Shown here: piece after piece, positions 1 through 10,924 of the stretch
How positions within the stretch are numbered: position 1 is the stretch's first letter
Layout of the letters: each line of letters opens with the position of its first letter
Assembly (NCBI GenBank): GCA_951213105.1
Contig: OX578142.1
Span: 114,325,065 to 114,389,064 of the forward strand
Origin: Amaurobius ferox
Taxonomy: Eukaryota; Arthropoda; Arachnida; Araneae; Amaurobiidae
Direction of reading: 5' to 3'
DNA: 64,000 bases
Position numbers and translations under genes: made by a program
Notes under the pieces: model-generated
What the model saw: only the letters and a program-made list of their open reading frames with translations
Told to the model about the DNA's origin: nothing
Database searches by the model: none

Positions 1-237
1 CTATGCAAAATCAATGAATATGTCATTCATATAACTTGTATTCCAGACTCCAGAGCTAAATAATTTTGTGCGAAAAAAATTCAGCAATTCTTATGCAACT
101 CACCTTAGAATCGCTTGAGATATTTGCATTTTGCATAAGTTAAAATTAGGCTTCGTTGAAGAAATAATAAAAGTTTAGGGATCATTTGAAATCACAACTA
201 TTGTAATTGCATAGACACGGAATTTAGATACACAGAT
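1..237 (+). mobile_element. Family B repeat, partial internal copy
   Basis: This stretch matches the internal part of the full family B copy around 3270-3530: shared phrases include the run near GCATAAGTTAAAATTAGGCTT and the ATTGCAT...CACAGA block. It is cut on the left by the window edge and on the right by a family A copy. It has no coding potential. The 3' end of what may be the same copy reappears at 1500-1871. Confidence 0.55.
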
Positions 238-1105
238 AATATATATCTGTGTTTGTGTGTGTGTGTGTGTATGTATTCAAAGTATTGGAATCGTGCCGAA
301 GATCAGAAATCGAATTTTCAAAGGATCTACACGTTTTGGGACTTCTAGAATACGAAAAAACTATTTTTAGGAAGACGTCTGTGAGTGTAAGGGTGTATCT
401 GTGTATGTTTTTGTGTGTCTGTGAGGATATTACATCCACTCTAATTGAAAAACTAAGGGACCGAATTTCATAAAATTGGGTAGGTATGTTTTTGTGGGAA
501 ATCCTGATGTCCATTAGCTTATAGTACGAAAAGAATCTGCCTTCTTTGCGAAATGGCCGGCAGAAATTGCCTTTATCCACTTTAGCTAAAAACTAATGGA
601 ACAAATTTAACAAAATTTGGTGTATAATATTTCAATGATCTACAAGTGATTTATATACCAAATTTAACAAAATTTGGTACATAAATCATTTGTAGGTTAT
701 TCTAGTGCGATTCATGAAAAAGGAACAGGCTATTTTTGCGAAATGGCCCGCCAAAATCGTTAAATATAAAAATAAAGGACTACGTGTGCTCAATTATATC
801 AATTAAATTCCTATTTTATACGTGATTTTTGACAACAAAAAGAATAAGACTAATCCATTACTCTAAGACTAGCCGTTCTTGAGATATTCTAGTTTTTTTT
901 GCGTTTTCGCTACGCCACCTTTGGCAATAAGTCCAGCTATCAAATGAGAACCAAATTTAAGTTTAACCTGCAAATTCAATGTCATTTAAAATACTTATGG
1001 CTGTTATTTTGTGCAAAGAAACTCAAATTATTATTGAAGAAATAAAGAGAACGTGAATTTGAGTCTGCAGGGAAAGACATGTTCTGCCCACATCAGAATT
1101 TTTAA
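238..1105 (-). mobile_element. Family A repeat (subfamily A2), truncated at its 3' end
   Basis: Read on the minus strand, the copy starts at about 1105 with the family A 5' end (on the plus strand CCCACATCAGAATTT, preceded by CTGCAGGGAAAG at 1064-1075). It ends near 240 in a TG microsatellite. The AAGTATTGGAATCGTGCCGA block at 279-298 is the same as the block beside the 3' hairpin of the copies at 53.4-55.2 kb, but the hairpin itself is missing here. Internal phrases of the kind 'AAATTTGGTA...' recur, as in the other copies. Open frames across it, at 224-580 for example, are low-complexity shadows and not genes. Confidence 0.7.
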
Positions 1106-1499
1106 CAATATTACAACAAAGATTTATAGAAGTGAACGGGGATTATTTGCAGGTCATTTCGAAAAAAATGTATGATCTATATTTAATGATCCACCAAATT
1201 TTTGTAGAATAAAATGTTCAACAAATTTAAGCTGTGTACCAAATTTTAACTCTCTAGGACGTAGGAAAGTGCATTAAAAATGCCATCAAATAAGTATATC
1301 ATGAAGAGTTATATAAAATTTAAAAAAAATGAAAAATTGTTATCTACCAAATTTATTTTGAAATGTGAAGCCTCTCCCATATGCAAAACGTTTAAACAAA
1401 TGGAAAGATATTTATTATATAATATATCTCTCTTTTCTTACTGGAAGATATCCCAAAGTCAGAATTTAATTGAATTTGTTTTTTTCCCTATATTAAATC
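1106..1499. other. AT-rich unassigned DNA with one arm of an inverted repeat
   Basis: No gene is visible. Positions 1325-1436 are the reverse complement, imperfectly, of 1868-1985, so the family B 3' end at 1500-1871 lies inside an inverted repeat. Shared key words are ATTGTTATCTACCA on one strand and TGGTAGATAACAAT on the other. An open frame of 75 codons at 1280-1507 has AT-driven composition and no recognisable domain. Confidence 0.5.
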
Positions 1500-1985
1500 A
1501 TTTTTAATTAAAAAACTACTTAACATATTTCACTGAATTTTTTTTTATATATTTTATGGGATAATGTGAATATTTTCTAAAAATTTTGAAGTAATTCGTG
1601 AATTTTAAATTCACTTAAAAAATGTTTGAAAAATTAGGTCCCATAGGGTTCAATGTATTTCATTTTTTCAACCCGGGTTCAATAAAAAACTAATTGGGTG
1701 ATATTATTTATTTATATTCCCATAGGTCCTACAGACCGTCTGAACAATATACTAAAATTTCATTTTGATAAAGTCATTTTTACGGCAGTTATCGTGCTAA
1801 CGGACAGACAGACAGACAGACAGAATGAACAAAGTCATAAACACTTTTCAACTTCGTTGTAAAGTGTTAAAAGAGATATATATTATATAATAATTATCTT
1901 TCCAAAAGTTTCATTGTTTTATATATTAGAGAGGTTTCACTTTTTAAAATAAATATGGTAGATAACAATTTTTCAAATTTTTAAA
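1325..1985. repeat. Inverted repeat flanking a family B end
   Basis: The arms at about 1325-1436 and 1868-1985 are imperfect reverse complements of each other. Between them lies the family B 3' end. I cannot tell whether the arms belong to a separate element that family B entered or to a rearranged family B copy. Confidence 0.5.
1500..1871 (+). mobile_element. Family B repeat, 3' end with (GACA)n and terminal hairpin
   Basis: This is the last 370 bp of family B. It carries AACCCGGGTTCAAT-type sequence, then a (GACA)n microsatellite at about 1803-1824, then the terminal hairpin at 1840-1868 (left arm AACACTTTTCAAC, right arm GTTGTAAAGTGTT, one mismatch). The same order is found at 3690-4062 and, inverted, at 12857-13230. 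Confidence 0.75.
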
Positions 1986-2414
1986 TAAAATAAATTATTA
2001 TAGTATTGTGTGAATGAAACGATTGGAAACATGTTTATGAATGAAATGCTGCTTTTATATAGAGGCGATTTATTTTTCGATGACATCATTTGAATAAAGT
2101 TCATTTGTTTTCGATGAAGCTTTCAATTATAATAAATTATAGTAGTATTATGATAATTTAAAAAATATTACCGAGGAATGTATCGCATTTCAGAGATGTT
2201 TAAACCAGGCAATTTATATTTCAATGCCATCATTTGAATGAAGTTCGTTTTCTTCGATGAAGTTTTCAAATATAATAAATTAATGTAGTATCGTGATAAT
2301 TTTAAAAATATTACCGAGGAATGTATCCCATTTTAGAGATGTTTATATAAAACTGCATTGAAGTTGGAAAGTGTTTCATAATCAATGCTTTATGCATGAT
2401 TGATCTTTCTTGTT
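1985..2414 (-). mobile_element. Family B repeat, 5' part, inverted
   Basis: On the minus strand this is the 5' 430 bp of family B. It ends at 2414 with the family B 5' start (plus strand GATCTTTCTTGT). It contains the subterminal motif (GTTGGAAAGTGTTTC at 2364-2378) and two direct internal copies of a block of about 145 bp, seen in the repeated 'ATTACCGAGGAATGTATC' at about 2170 and 2311. It faces the copy at 2751-4062 head to head. Confidence 0.7.
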
Positions 2415-2750
2415 TTAATTTATAAAGGAGTCTTTCACCTCAACTTCCTCTACAGGTGCATTGATTCACGGAACTGAATCAAGCGATAATCGTCACGACG
2501 TAGATTCAACGCGATGTTTTAAGTAAAATACTTGCAATTAAATAATTAAATTTTAAAGCTCTGAATAGTAGAGCAATTTTTCTGGGCTTGTACAGTTATT
2601 TTGATACCTCATCTACCTTTGCTTATTCTAAGATGAATTAGGTTATAGTTTAATTTGCTTGCATAACATTAACATATTTTCCGTATTTTAAAGCAGAAAG
2701 TTTTTTACAATGTTATATTTAAAATTTGCAGCATTTCTAAGTACATATTC
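2415..2750. other. Unique spacer between two head-to-head family B copies
   Basis: These 336 bp of AT-rich sequence lie between the two 5' ends of family B. I see no gene and no similarity to the rest of the window. Confidence 0.5.
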
Positions 2751-4062
2751 AACAAGAAAGATCATTCATGCTTAAAGCATTGATTATGAAACACTTTCCA
2801 ACTTCAATGCAATTTTATTTAAACAAGTCTAAAGTGTATGCAATACATTCCTCGGTAATATTTTGAAACTTATCACAATACTGCATTAATTTATTATATT
2901 TGAAAACTTAAACCTTCATCGAAAAAAATGAACTTCATTCAAATGACGGCATTGAAATATAAATTGCCTGGTTTAAACATCTCTAAAATGTTATACATTC
3001 CTCGGTAATAGTTTTAGAATTATCATAATACTACGATAATTTATTATATTTGAAAACTTCATCGAAAACAACTGAAATTAATTCAAATGACGTCATAGAA
3101 AAAATAACACACCTGGATCTCACTATAAAAACAGGATTTCATTCATAACTTTCTCCCATTCATTTCATTCATTACAATACTATAATAATTTATTTTATTT
3201 AAACATTTTGTTTAAGACCATGGAGCTACAAAAAATTAAACTCTATGCTTGAAACTTCATCGAAAAAAATCGTCCTTCTCTTTATGAAATCAATTAATAT
3301 TTCATTCATATCAGCCATGCAAACTCCATGGACTGAATTATTTTGTGTTAAAGAAATACAGGAATTCTAATACAACTCATTCTATATATTTTGCTGTTTA
3401 CATTTTGCATAGGTGAAAAATAGGCTTAGTTGTAGAAATAATCAAATTTGGATGAGCATTTAAACTCAAATATATTGTCATTGCGTTGTTTCAGTATGTA
3501 GATGCACAGAATTTAAGCAAAAATAAAGTAGTTTTAGGACGGATACAACACTCAATATGAATTAAAAAGAACTGAAAAAAATCACGATTTTGAAACAAGA
3601 TGGATGCCATATATCATTTTGAAGTGGGTCATGTGATCGTTTCATATCATGGTCACGTGATCGTTTCATATAAGAGGTGTAATTATTATTTTAATTTTTA
3701 CTTAAAAACTACTGAATATATTTCGCTGAATGTTTTTTTATATATTTTGAGGAACAATTTGAATATTACCTAAAATTTTCGAAGCAATTTGTGAATTTTA
3801 AATCCGCTTAAAAATGTTTGAAAAATTAGGTCCCATAGGGCTCAATGTATTTCATTTTTTCGACCCGAGTTCAATCCAAAACTAATTGGGTGATAGTATT
3901 CATTTATATTCCCATAGGTTCTACAGACCGTCTGAACAACATACTAAAATTTCATTTTGATTATGTCATTTTTACGGCAGTTATCGTGCTAACGGACAGA
4001 CAGACAGAATTAACGAAGTCATAAACACTTTTCAACTTTGTTGTAAAGTGTTAAAATTTGTA
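2751..4062 (+). mobile_element. Family B repeat, apparently full length (1.31 kb)
   Basis: Family B is non-coding. From the 5' end it has AACAAGAAAGATC followed by a short hairpin (CATGC..GCATTGAT, about 2767-2782). The subterminal motif GAAACACTTTCCAAC follows at about 2788-2802. A block containing ATTCCTCGGTAATA occurs twice (about 2848 and 2998). At the 3' end are a short (GACA)n at 4003-4017 and the hairpin AACACTTTTCAAC...GTTGTAAAGTGTT at 4024-4052. The 5' motif AACACTTTCCAAC repeats the left arm of the 3' hairpin. The copy at 12857-14160 agrees throughout, which fixes both ends. Confidence 0.75.
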
Positions 4063-4540
4063 AATCATGACTTTTGTAACAGATTTCGACTATATATCTA
4101 GGAATTTCATTTCCGTAAATGTATAGAATGGAGGTAATGGAACCATTGAAACAACCTCTTCGAAACGCTATAGCTTTGCAATATGTTATTAACTTTGATT
4201 TGCTGTTAATAATTATAGTTTGGGTATGAGAAGCACTTTCATACTCTGAGGGGAAAAAACTTGTATCATCCTATCCTGATTTATTCTTTGATATATATTA
4301 ATACTTAAAAAAATATTTAATTTGAAATCCGTCTGATTAGTAATTATTCTGTAATAAATAGTGAAACAAATCTTCGGATTCTATAAACAGGTTTAGACGG
4401 GCTTTGCAAACTACCATAGGTGTTGTCAATTCAATAAAATGCATAAAATATGTAATAAGATCAATTGATGGATTTCGCTACAAACAGATGATATTTTGTT
4501 ATATTACTTTTCATAAGATAAATAAAAAAAATTACGACAA
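4063..4540. other. AT-rich DNA, nothing recognised
   Basis: I see no gene, repeat family or structured element in this stretch. Confidence 0.5.
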
Positions 4541-4616
4541 TGCATGGCTGTAGTGGTGTATCTGGTAGTGCAATTGAGTACTATCCAGATACCTAAGGTT
4601 CGAATCTCTGTTTCGT
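4541..4616 (+). tRNA. tRNA-like sequence, probably a pseudogene or SINE head
   Basis: A good B box (GGTTCGAATCT, 4597-4607) follows an A-box-like stretch (GGCTGTAGTGGTGTATCTGG, 4546-4565) at tRNA spacing. Between them TATCTGG (4559-4565) pairs with CCAGATA (4585-4591), which would give an unusually long anticodon stem. The two ends do not pair into an acceptor stem, so I do not think it encodes a functional tRNA. It could be the head of a SINE, but no recognisable body follows. Confidence 0.35.
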
Positions 4617-5006
4617 GTTATTGTTATTCTGAGAAAAAGTTAAGTTTTATGCTTTACATTTTCTAAAATGAGAATACATTTTTGGGCATTTATCAACATT
4701 TTCACCTTAATTTGTTTCACAAATCCAGTTGTAACTACTTATAAAACTACATCACAGGCTTCCAGCAGTAAGTTCATCTTCTAGTTCGTAGTTCATCATC
4801 AGTAAGTTCTTTATGTTTCTAGCAGTCTTTCTTAATTTTCTAAATAAAATGAAAGTATTATACAAGTACAATGAAAGTATTATACGAGTACATGTTAACT
4901 CTAATAGTTATATATAGCCAGTGCTTATCAAAACATTTTCCTTCATCTTATGATTTTTATAAATTCAAATTTCAATAAATATTTCTTATTCCAGAAAAAA
5001 AAAATC
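4617..5006. other. AT-rich DNA with a short tandem duplication
   Basis: No gene is seen. A block of about 22 bp (AATGAAAGTATTATACAAGT and its variant) is directly repeated at about 4848-4891. Confidence 0.5.
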
Positions 5007-5647
5007 TATTTTTACTTTCCTTATACAATGTCTAAGGAAAGTATTGTGACGGGGTCGAAAATTTGAATTCGAGTTTTCGACGGGAGAGTACATTTCAAGC
5101 ATCCTGTGTGTGTGTGTATTTGAAAGTATATGTGTGTGTGTGTGTGTGTCAGTGAGTATGTGGAGACGATATCTCACGAACAAATGGAGCGATTCGAATG
5201 ACATTTGGTACAAAAATCACAATCCGTGAATACTGGAAGCCGTGAATACTGGGTTTTTAAACGTTATCTAATGTTCAGAACCCCTAAATTTTCGAGTGAA
5301 ATTTTGAAAAAATCATCAAAAAATCAGAATTATTAATAAAGTTACACAAATAGACATTTCTTATGTAATTTTTTCTTAGAAAACGATAGACATAAACTTT
5401 AGAACGCTAGCGTGAACCGTTCTCGAGATATTGCACATTTTTCAAATAAATTTATCAACAAATTTCATAAATTAAAAAAAATAATAACTGTTGAGAAACA
5501 TGTTCACTTTTCATATGTAATATCATGCTATAAATTTGGTAACATCATTCTCGTGGATCTAGCTCGTTCCATTCATGAGAAAAGATACTTTGAGTAATAC
5601 TTTTGTATTTGAACGTCAATATGCATTTATCTACTACAGTGACCGCC

Positions 5648-5776
5648 GGTTATAAGATTCAGTGGTTATAAGAAACAGCCGTTTATAAGACCCAAAACCC
5701 CAGAAACAAATACAAACTTCGTTTTAACATTAAAATTGTGTCGCTTATAAGAAACACGATTCCGCTTATAAGAAAC
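5648..5776 (+). repeat. Iterated CTTATAAGAAACA motif at the pogo left end
   Basis: Five copies or near copies of (G/C)TTATAAGA(AACA) start at about 5648, 5664, 5681, 5742 and 5763. The motif contains the palindrome CTTATAAG. Matching copies lie at the right end (about 7867 and 7899-7912). They are likely transposase-binding sites, by analogy with the repeated subterminal sites of pogo. That role is inference. Confidence 0.7.
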
Positions 5777-6099
5777 AGTTTTCTACAGAAAATTTGTTGA
5801 TTTCCTTGCGACACGGGTGTAAAAAAAAAAAAAAATCAATTTGTTTAAGGTTAACTGAAGGACGAGTTGTTATCTCTTATCACTGGGCGTACGGGGAGGG
5901 GGTGGGAGTTTGTTATGTAACAAAGGATGACAGAGAATTTCTCCGTAGAAAGGCTTGGGGGGAACAACCCCAAACCAGTAAGAAACGAGTTTTAATCTTC
6001 TGGCAGTTAAGGAAACGTACTGATAAGGGAAGGCATCTTTGCTTATGCACTCAAATAAGATTCGTACAGCTTTAGTTAGTCATTTTATGTTTTGCTAAT

Positions 6100-7581
6100 G
6101 GACGCATATCGCAAAAGAGAAAAACCCTTACTTTGCTTGAAAAGCAAAGTTTACTTAAAAAGTATGATTCTCTACCTCCGTGTAGTCAAAGAGAAGCTGC
6201 TTCTTCATTAGAAATTCCGCACTCAACATTATGTAAAATCCTGAAAGGCAGAAATGAAATTTTGACGCCAAATTGCAATCTTCAAAGAAAACGGAAACGA
6301 GAGGGCAAGGCAGCTGCTATAGAAGAAACACTCTTACAATGGTTTTCTAACGCCAGATTAAAGAACGCTCCATCAGTCGGGCAATTTTACTGAAAAAAGC
6401 AGAAAATTTTGCGGAAAAATTAGGAGAAAAATTGTTCCTTGCGACTGATGGTTGGTTAAGCCGGTGGAAGGAACGAAATAATATTGTGTACAAAAAAAAT
6501 ATGGAGAGAAGCAGGACGCGGACTCCGAGTCGGCATCTTCATGGATTACGCAAAGCTTACCACCTCTATTAAAAAAATACGCTCCTCATCAAATTTTTAG
6601 CACTGACGAGACTGGGCTCCATTTTAGAGCGCTGTCCGAGTATACAATGATATTCAAAAATGATCTATCCTCCGTTGGAAAAAACAAAAAGATCGAGTTA
6701 CATTTCTGTTAACAGCAAATATGACGGGAACTGTAAAAAAAAGCCCTTTAGTTATTGGCAAAAGCAAACGTCCGAGCTGTTTAAGTGGAATAAAAAAATT
6801 GCCAGTGATCTACGAAAATTCAAAGAATGCCTGGATGACAAGTAGAATTTTTGAAAACTTTTTGCTAAAGTGGGACAAGGAACTGATGGGAAAAGAAAAA
6901 AATCTTTTAGTCCTTGACAACTGTTCGGCTCATCCTGTAGTACAGCTGACAAACATTGAACTTCGTTTTTTGCCACCCAATACAACTTCCATCATACAGC
7001 CTCCTGACCAAGGAATTATTAAAGCATTTAAAACTCTGTATCGGTCAAATTTGCGACAGAAAGTAGTAAATGCAATTGATGAAGAGAAAGGATCGGCTTC
7101 CGAAATAAGCAAGAAAATAACCTTGCTTGATGCTTTCCATATGATCGCAGGCGTATGGAAAAATGTTTCTGACATATGCATTTTTAATTGCTTCCGTAAA
7201 GCAGGATTTTTGAAAAATAATGTTGACATACCAGCAGAAGATGAAGAAGAATTAGAAGCACCTTTCGAAGAATGGATTCACATCGACGAAAATTTACAAA
7301 CATCTGAAGAAAAAAGTGATGATGACATAGTGGCGGAAATTCAGAATGTTTGCAATGAAGAAGAAAATGAAGACGATGTTCCACAAGAAGACAATTTTCC
7401 TACAGCCAAACAGTCGCGAGAAGCCCTAACTATAGTTCGAAAAACTCTTGAACACAGAGGGGCATCAGAAAAAGTTTATGGACTATTTTATGATTTAGAA
7501 ATGGATGTACGTAAACTAATCACAGACTCGTTATCACAAACAACACTGGATAAATTTTTTGCTCTTTCTCAGTATGTATGA
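6100..7581 (+). pseudogene. Decayed pogo/Tigger (jerky-like) transposase
   Basis: This is a relic of a transposase with an N-terminal CENP-B-type helix-turn-helix DNA-binding region and a C-terminal DDE domain. About 6110-6370 reads as the N-terminal part (KRKTLTLLEKQSLLKKYD, then IPHSTLCKILK). A frame change near 6371 leads into ISRAILLKKAENFAEKLG and TDGWLSRWKERNNIVYKK. A second change near 6495-6505 leads to the first catalytic region STDETGLHF. A third near 6680-6690 leads into RVTFLLTANMTGT, from where the frame is open to the stop at 7581. The second catalytic Asp lies in LLVLDNCSAHP and the third region in FLPPNTTSIIQPPDQGIIK. The C-terminus is acidic, as in Tigger proteins. No start codon in frame with the N-terminal part is visible. 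Only the 3' 286 codons from the ATG at 6721 form one open frame. Confidence 0.9.
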
Positions 7582-8216
7582 AAATGTACTATGCTCTTAT
7601 ACATAAATGAACGACCTATGAGTTTTACTTTTATTCTTATTTAACTACATACTATATGCATATAGATAATATTTTAAGTTGTAAGGCTTAATTCGTAAAA
7701 TAAGAAATATTTTTGAATGCAAAACTATATTTACAAATGTATTATGTACGTACTAATATTTTACTTATATACATTTATCTTTTAAATTCTGTAAAATTGT
7801 GTTCAATAGTTAGTATTTACAATGGAAGAACGATATTTAAAAAATTTCCGGATTTAAGAAACAACTGCTTATAAGAAACAAAACGAGCGAAACGAACGTG
7901 TTTCTTATAAGCGGCGGTCACTGTATAAGAATAACTTATTTCTCCGTCCATAACGCTTGGCGAGATTTTGGCGACAAATTTGGCAGAATGTCGCCAACTT
8001 GGCGACTTTTTGGAATGTTGCCAAATCAACGAAAATCTCGCCAAATGGATAAAAATGGCGCTAAATCAATGAAAATGACGACAAATTGCCGAAAATTCAA
8101 TATCTTGGAAAGAATATAAATATGTACTATAAGAAAAACCTATTTTTTTTACTGTAAAAGTAGTAAATTCATTGCATTATGTAAGGAAAGTCATGTGTTG
8201 CCTACATCAGATTTTT

Positions 8217-8614
8217 TTTTAATTTCCAATAATCACATTTTATTAAAATTTAGCCTATAATTTTAAATGCATATTTCAAAATGTAGGTTAACACGTAGAT
8301 TGTCATATACTTACTTTTCCTACAATACATAGTACATGTAAAGAGTAAGGTGTGATCTAAACGTGTAACTATTTATATATTTAAAGCACTGTGTAATTAT
8401 TATAAAGCAAATTTACACGTTTAAAGCACCCTTTGAATACAAATAAAAATGAAATCTGATGCATTTTTTTCAATAAATACACGTAAGATACCTATTTATT
8501 TGCTGTGATATCGAAGCATGAGAAATCCTTTAATTTTTGAGGATCAAAGAAAGATTTTAAATTGCAAAAAAATAAAAAGTACAAAATAAGCAATATATGA
8601 ACAAGCCTACATAC
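8217..8614. other. AT-rich DNA with a possible family A end fragment
   Basis: No gene is seen. The stretch at about 8311-8350 (ACTTTTCCTACAATACATAG and following) resembles the family A 3' hairpin on the minus strand, but no body is attached. Confidence 0.4.
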
Positions 8615-8929
8615 GGTAGCAAGCGGTGTTGTTGTTGAGACCCAGACCGTCCGACAAACCAGAAAAGTGTAAGGTAACTGTTTGGAGGGCCGGGAAGTGC
8701 CACCCAATTTAGACCGGAACCTAGTGGGGGGCGGCATCCACAGGGACCGTACCCTCCTTCCCCTACCACGAACCTCTCGGAAGGACTTACGGATCCACAT
8801 GTTTAACGTGATCGTACTCCACGTGAACACGGCGGCAGTTTAGACAGTGGCTGGAGTCGAACCCGGGCCTACCGAGTGCAATTCTAGCGCGCTAACCACT
8901 GGACTACAGCGCCCTGGTAGCAAGCGGTG
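8615..8929 (-). mobile_element. tRNA-derived SINE, full length, with 14-bp target duplication
   Basis: The body is 8629-8915 and the direct repeat GGTAGCAAGCGGTG flanks it at 8615-8628 and 8916-8929. On the minus strand the head is tRNA-like: an A-box-like GCGCTGTAGTCCAGTGGTTA and a B box GGGTTCGACTCC. A body with GACCGGAACC-type motifs on the plus strand follows, and the element ends in a (CAA)n tail. It should be transcribed by RNA polymerase III and mobilised by a LINE partner that is not present here. Sister copies lie at 32054-32346 and 36665-36935, with truncated ones at 29017 and 25828. Confidence 0.92.
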
Positions 8930-8974
8930 CGTATGCTTTAATGCAATAAAAAAAAATCGGAAGAATTAGATGTG

Positions 8975-9125
8975 ACATCTCCAGAACCTGAAGTGGAAAT
9001 CTTTAGTAAACCCCTTTCCCTTCTGTAATTGGATGCTGAATCCATATTAGTCAACACCCACGTTTTATCTATAGCCGATTTAGAAAAATAAATGTTTCAA
9101 GGAAAAAATTTTAGCAGAAACATGG
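8975..9125 (+). repeat. Single unit of the ~150-bp family R4
   Basis: The unit carries the landmark TGAATCCATATTAGTCAA (about 9036) followed by a 'TCTATAGCCGATT..GAAAAATAAATGTTTCAA' type block. The same unit is tandemly repeated at 48.8-49.2 kb and 57.9-58.6 kb. Confidence 0.6.
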
Positions 9126-10924
9126 ATGGTAAATTTCTCTCCATGAATTGTAAGCAATAATTATAATAAAAGTATTAGTTTTATACATAAAATTTGTTAT
9201 TTAAAGCGAATGACATAATTTACAGGACGCAAATATCAGCAGATCTCGAAATACTGCACGGTTTTTTTTCTTTAATATAAAAAGAAAAAAAAAATAATAA
9301 AAATCAAATAATCCTCATAAAGAAGCAAGCGATTTTCATTAAATTTCGTAAGCTTATTTTTATCGGTAAATAATAACAAGGTTATTGATTTTGAGCTACA
9401 TAAAAGCTAGAATGTGTGTAATTGTATTCCCTTAACATCGAAATATGTCAATCTGTATGGAAAGTCTTTTCACCCTCACATTTCTTCTAATAAAGTATCA
9501 TATATTATTTTTCATAACGCATTGAAATTACTTTCTAAGCCAGCTTAGAAATGTTTCGATTGCAAATAGCGCCCTCTATCAACTAAATCTTCTACCTGCT
9601 TTTGTAAGCGGACCACGTACGAAATCTAGAATTTCGGCAAGTGAAAAATGATGTCTAATAACAGGTTACAAGTTCGCACCTCAGTATTATAGAAAATGCT
9701 AAATAGCCCGTGACAAAAGGTGCACGCAATTAACTACACAATCTTAAGTTATAACATTAATATATTTTAACGTATCTGATCAATGCCTAATATATTGTAT
9801 TCTCACTAGCAAGAAAACACTTAATAGTCTAAGATGTTTCTTGGTGGCGAATCCCAAGATGTGTGGTTATAAGTACTAATGACTATTTAGATGGGATTGA
9901 AAAAGGAGAAAAGGAACAGGGCCGTAACCAATCAGAAACCGGAAAAAACTAACCCTCCCAAGTTATACTACCCCCCAAAAAATTCAATTTTTAGTAGTGA
10001 TACGAAATTTCCTTGAACAAGTCTCTCTCTCTCTCTCTCTCTCTCATCCAAATTTTATGAAAAATTACTTAAAGAGAACGTTTTATAACTTACTTTTTTA
10101 GGTATAGTACAGAAATAAGATTTATTTGGCTCATCTCTAATTTATAGTTATAGGTACCACTGATCATTAATTTATTTACATATTTAATTTAAAAGTATTT
10201 AAAAGTTTTAAAAATTAAATTAAGGCAATGGCATTTAAGGTACTTTTGTATTATTGCGAGGTTCACTGTTATACAGAGTTAATATCAAATTATAAGTAGT
10301 TATACAGTTAATGTTATTCGTTAACTTGTATTAACTTTTCGAAATTTTCTTCCATGAAATAGCAGCTTTGCTACTAGTTGATGCTTATATTAAAATACAT
10401 TAATATTTATATATAGCATCTAAATACGGATTTTCACAATCAGCTATAAACTTATAAATATATGTATACAATTAACTATTTGTTAGTAATTTATATAATA
10501 ATTTATATGATTTGAAATATATAATAACTGGCAGAGTATAATAACTATTAGTTGCTAATAAGCTTTGCAGTCCATAAACTTTAACTCAATAGCACATAAT
10601 AATAGTTCCCAATAATAAAAAGTACCGTAATTAGTTATAATTATTTAAATTAAACTTTTAGAGCAATTTATTTTAGTCTAAAATGTAATATTTTAGCGCC
10701 TCCTCCCCCCTCCCCCACGCACACCAAAAATTTTTTTAATGACTCCTTTCTTCAGTACTGCTGAGCCCCCTTGAATTTCCCTTCAACCTCTTTCAGATTT
10801 CGGTTTTGACTATGACCCTGGAAAGGTAAAAACGCAAAATTTATTTGTGAATATGAGCTCTTTTATATTATAACGTGCATTTTCCTTTTTACTAACACTG
10901 CAAAGGTCCAGTTCAAATGTAGAA
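9126..10924. other. AT-rich DNA, no gene recognised
   Basis: I see no coding region or repeat family except a (TC)n microsatellite at about 10020-10046 and a C-rich patch at 10703-10722. Confidence 0.5.
10020..10046. repeat. (TC)n microsatellite
   Basis: An uninterrupted CT run of about 26 bp is visible. Confidence 0.9.

Larger units (their letters stand above)
5637..7923 (+). mobile_element. pogo/Tigger-like DNA transposon, 2287 bp
   Basis: The element begins CAGTGACCGCCGGTTATAAG and ends with the near-perfect reverse complement CTTATAAGCGGCGGTCACTG. It is flanked by TA at 5635-5636 and 7924-7925, as expected for Tc1/mariner/pogo elements, which duplicate TA. The paralogous family A copy has an empty site at 45262-45263, so the boundaries are secure. 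It carries one transposase gene with several frameshifts and is therefore not autonomous. Confidence 0.92.
5007..8216 (-). mobile_element. Family A repeat (subfamily A1), split by a pogo element
   Basis: The minus-strand copy begins at about 8216 (plus strand GTTGCCTACATCAGATT) and ends at about 5007 with the 3' hairpin ACTTTCCTTA...TAAGGAAAGT (5014-5044). Without the inserted pogo element (5637-7923) and one copy of the TA duplication it is about 920 bp, close to the 898-bp copy at 44630-45527, with which it aligns along its whole length. It contains a TG microsatellite near the 3' hairpin (about 5105-5148) and a cluster of TTGGCGA words on the 5' side (about 7958-8045). It has no coding capacity. 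Confidence 0.85.

Noticed and set aside
6752..7384. Three minus-strand frames inside the pogo element
   Set aside because: They are shadows of the transposase coding strand.
8492..8830. Open frames with RKSFREV...RRVRSLWMPPP-type products
   Set aside because: They recur at 32089, 36469 and 36753 because they are the SINE read in the same direction. They are not genes.
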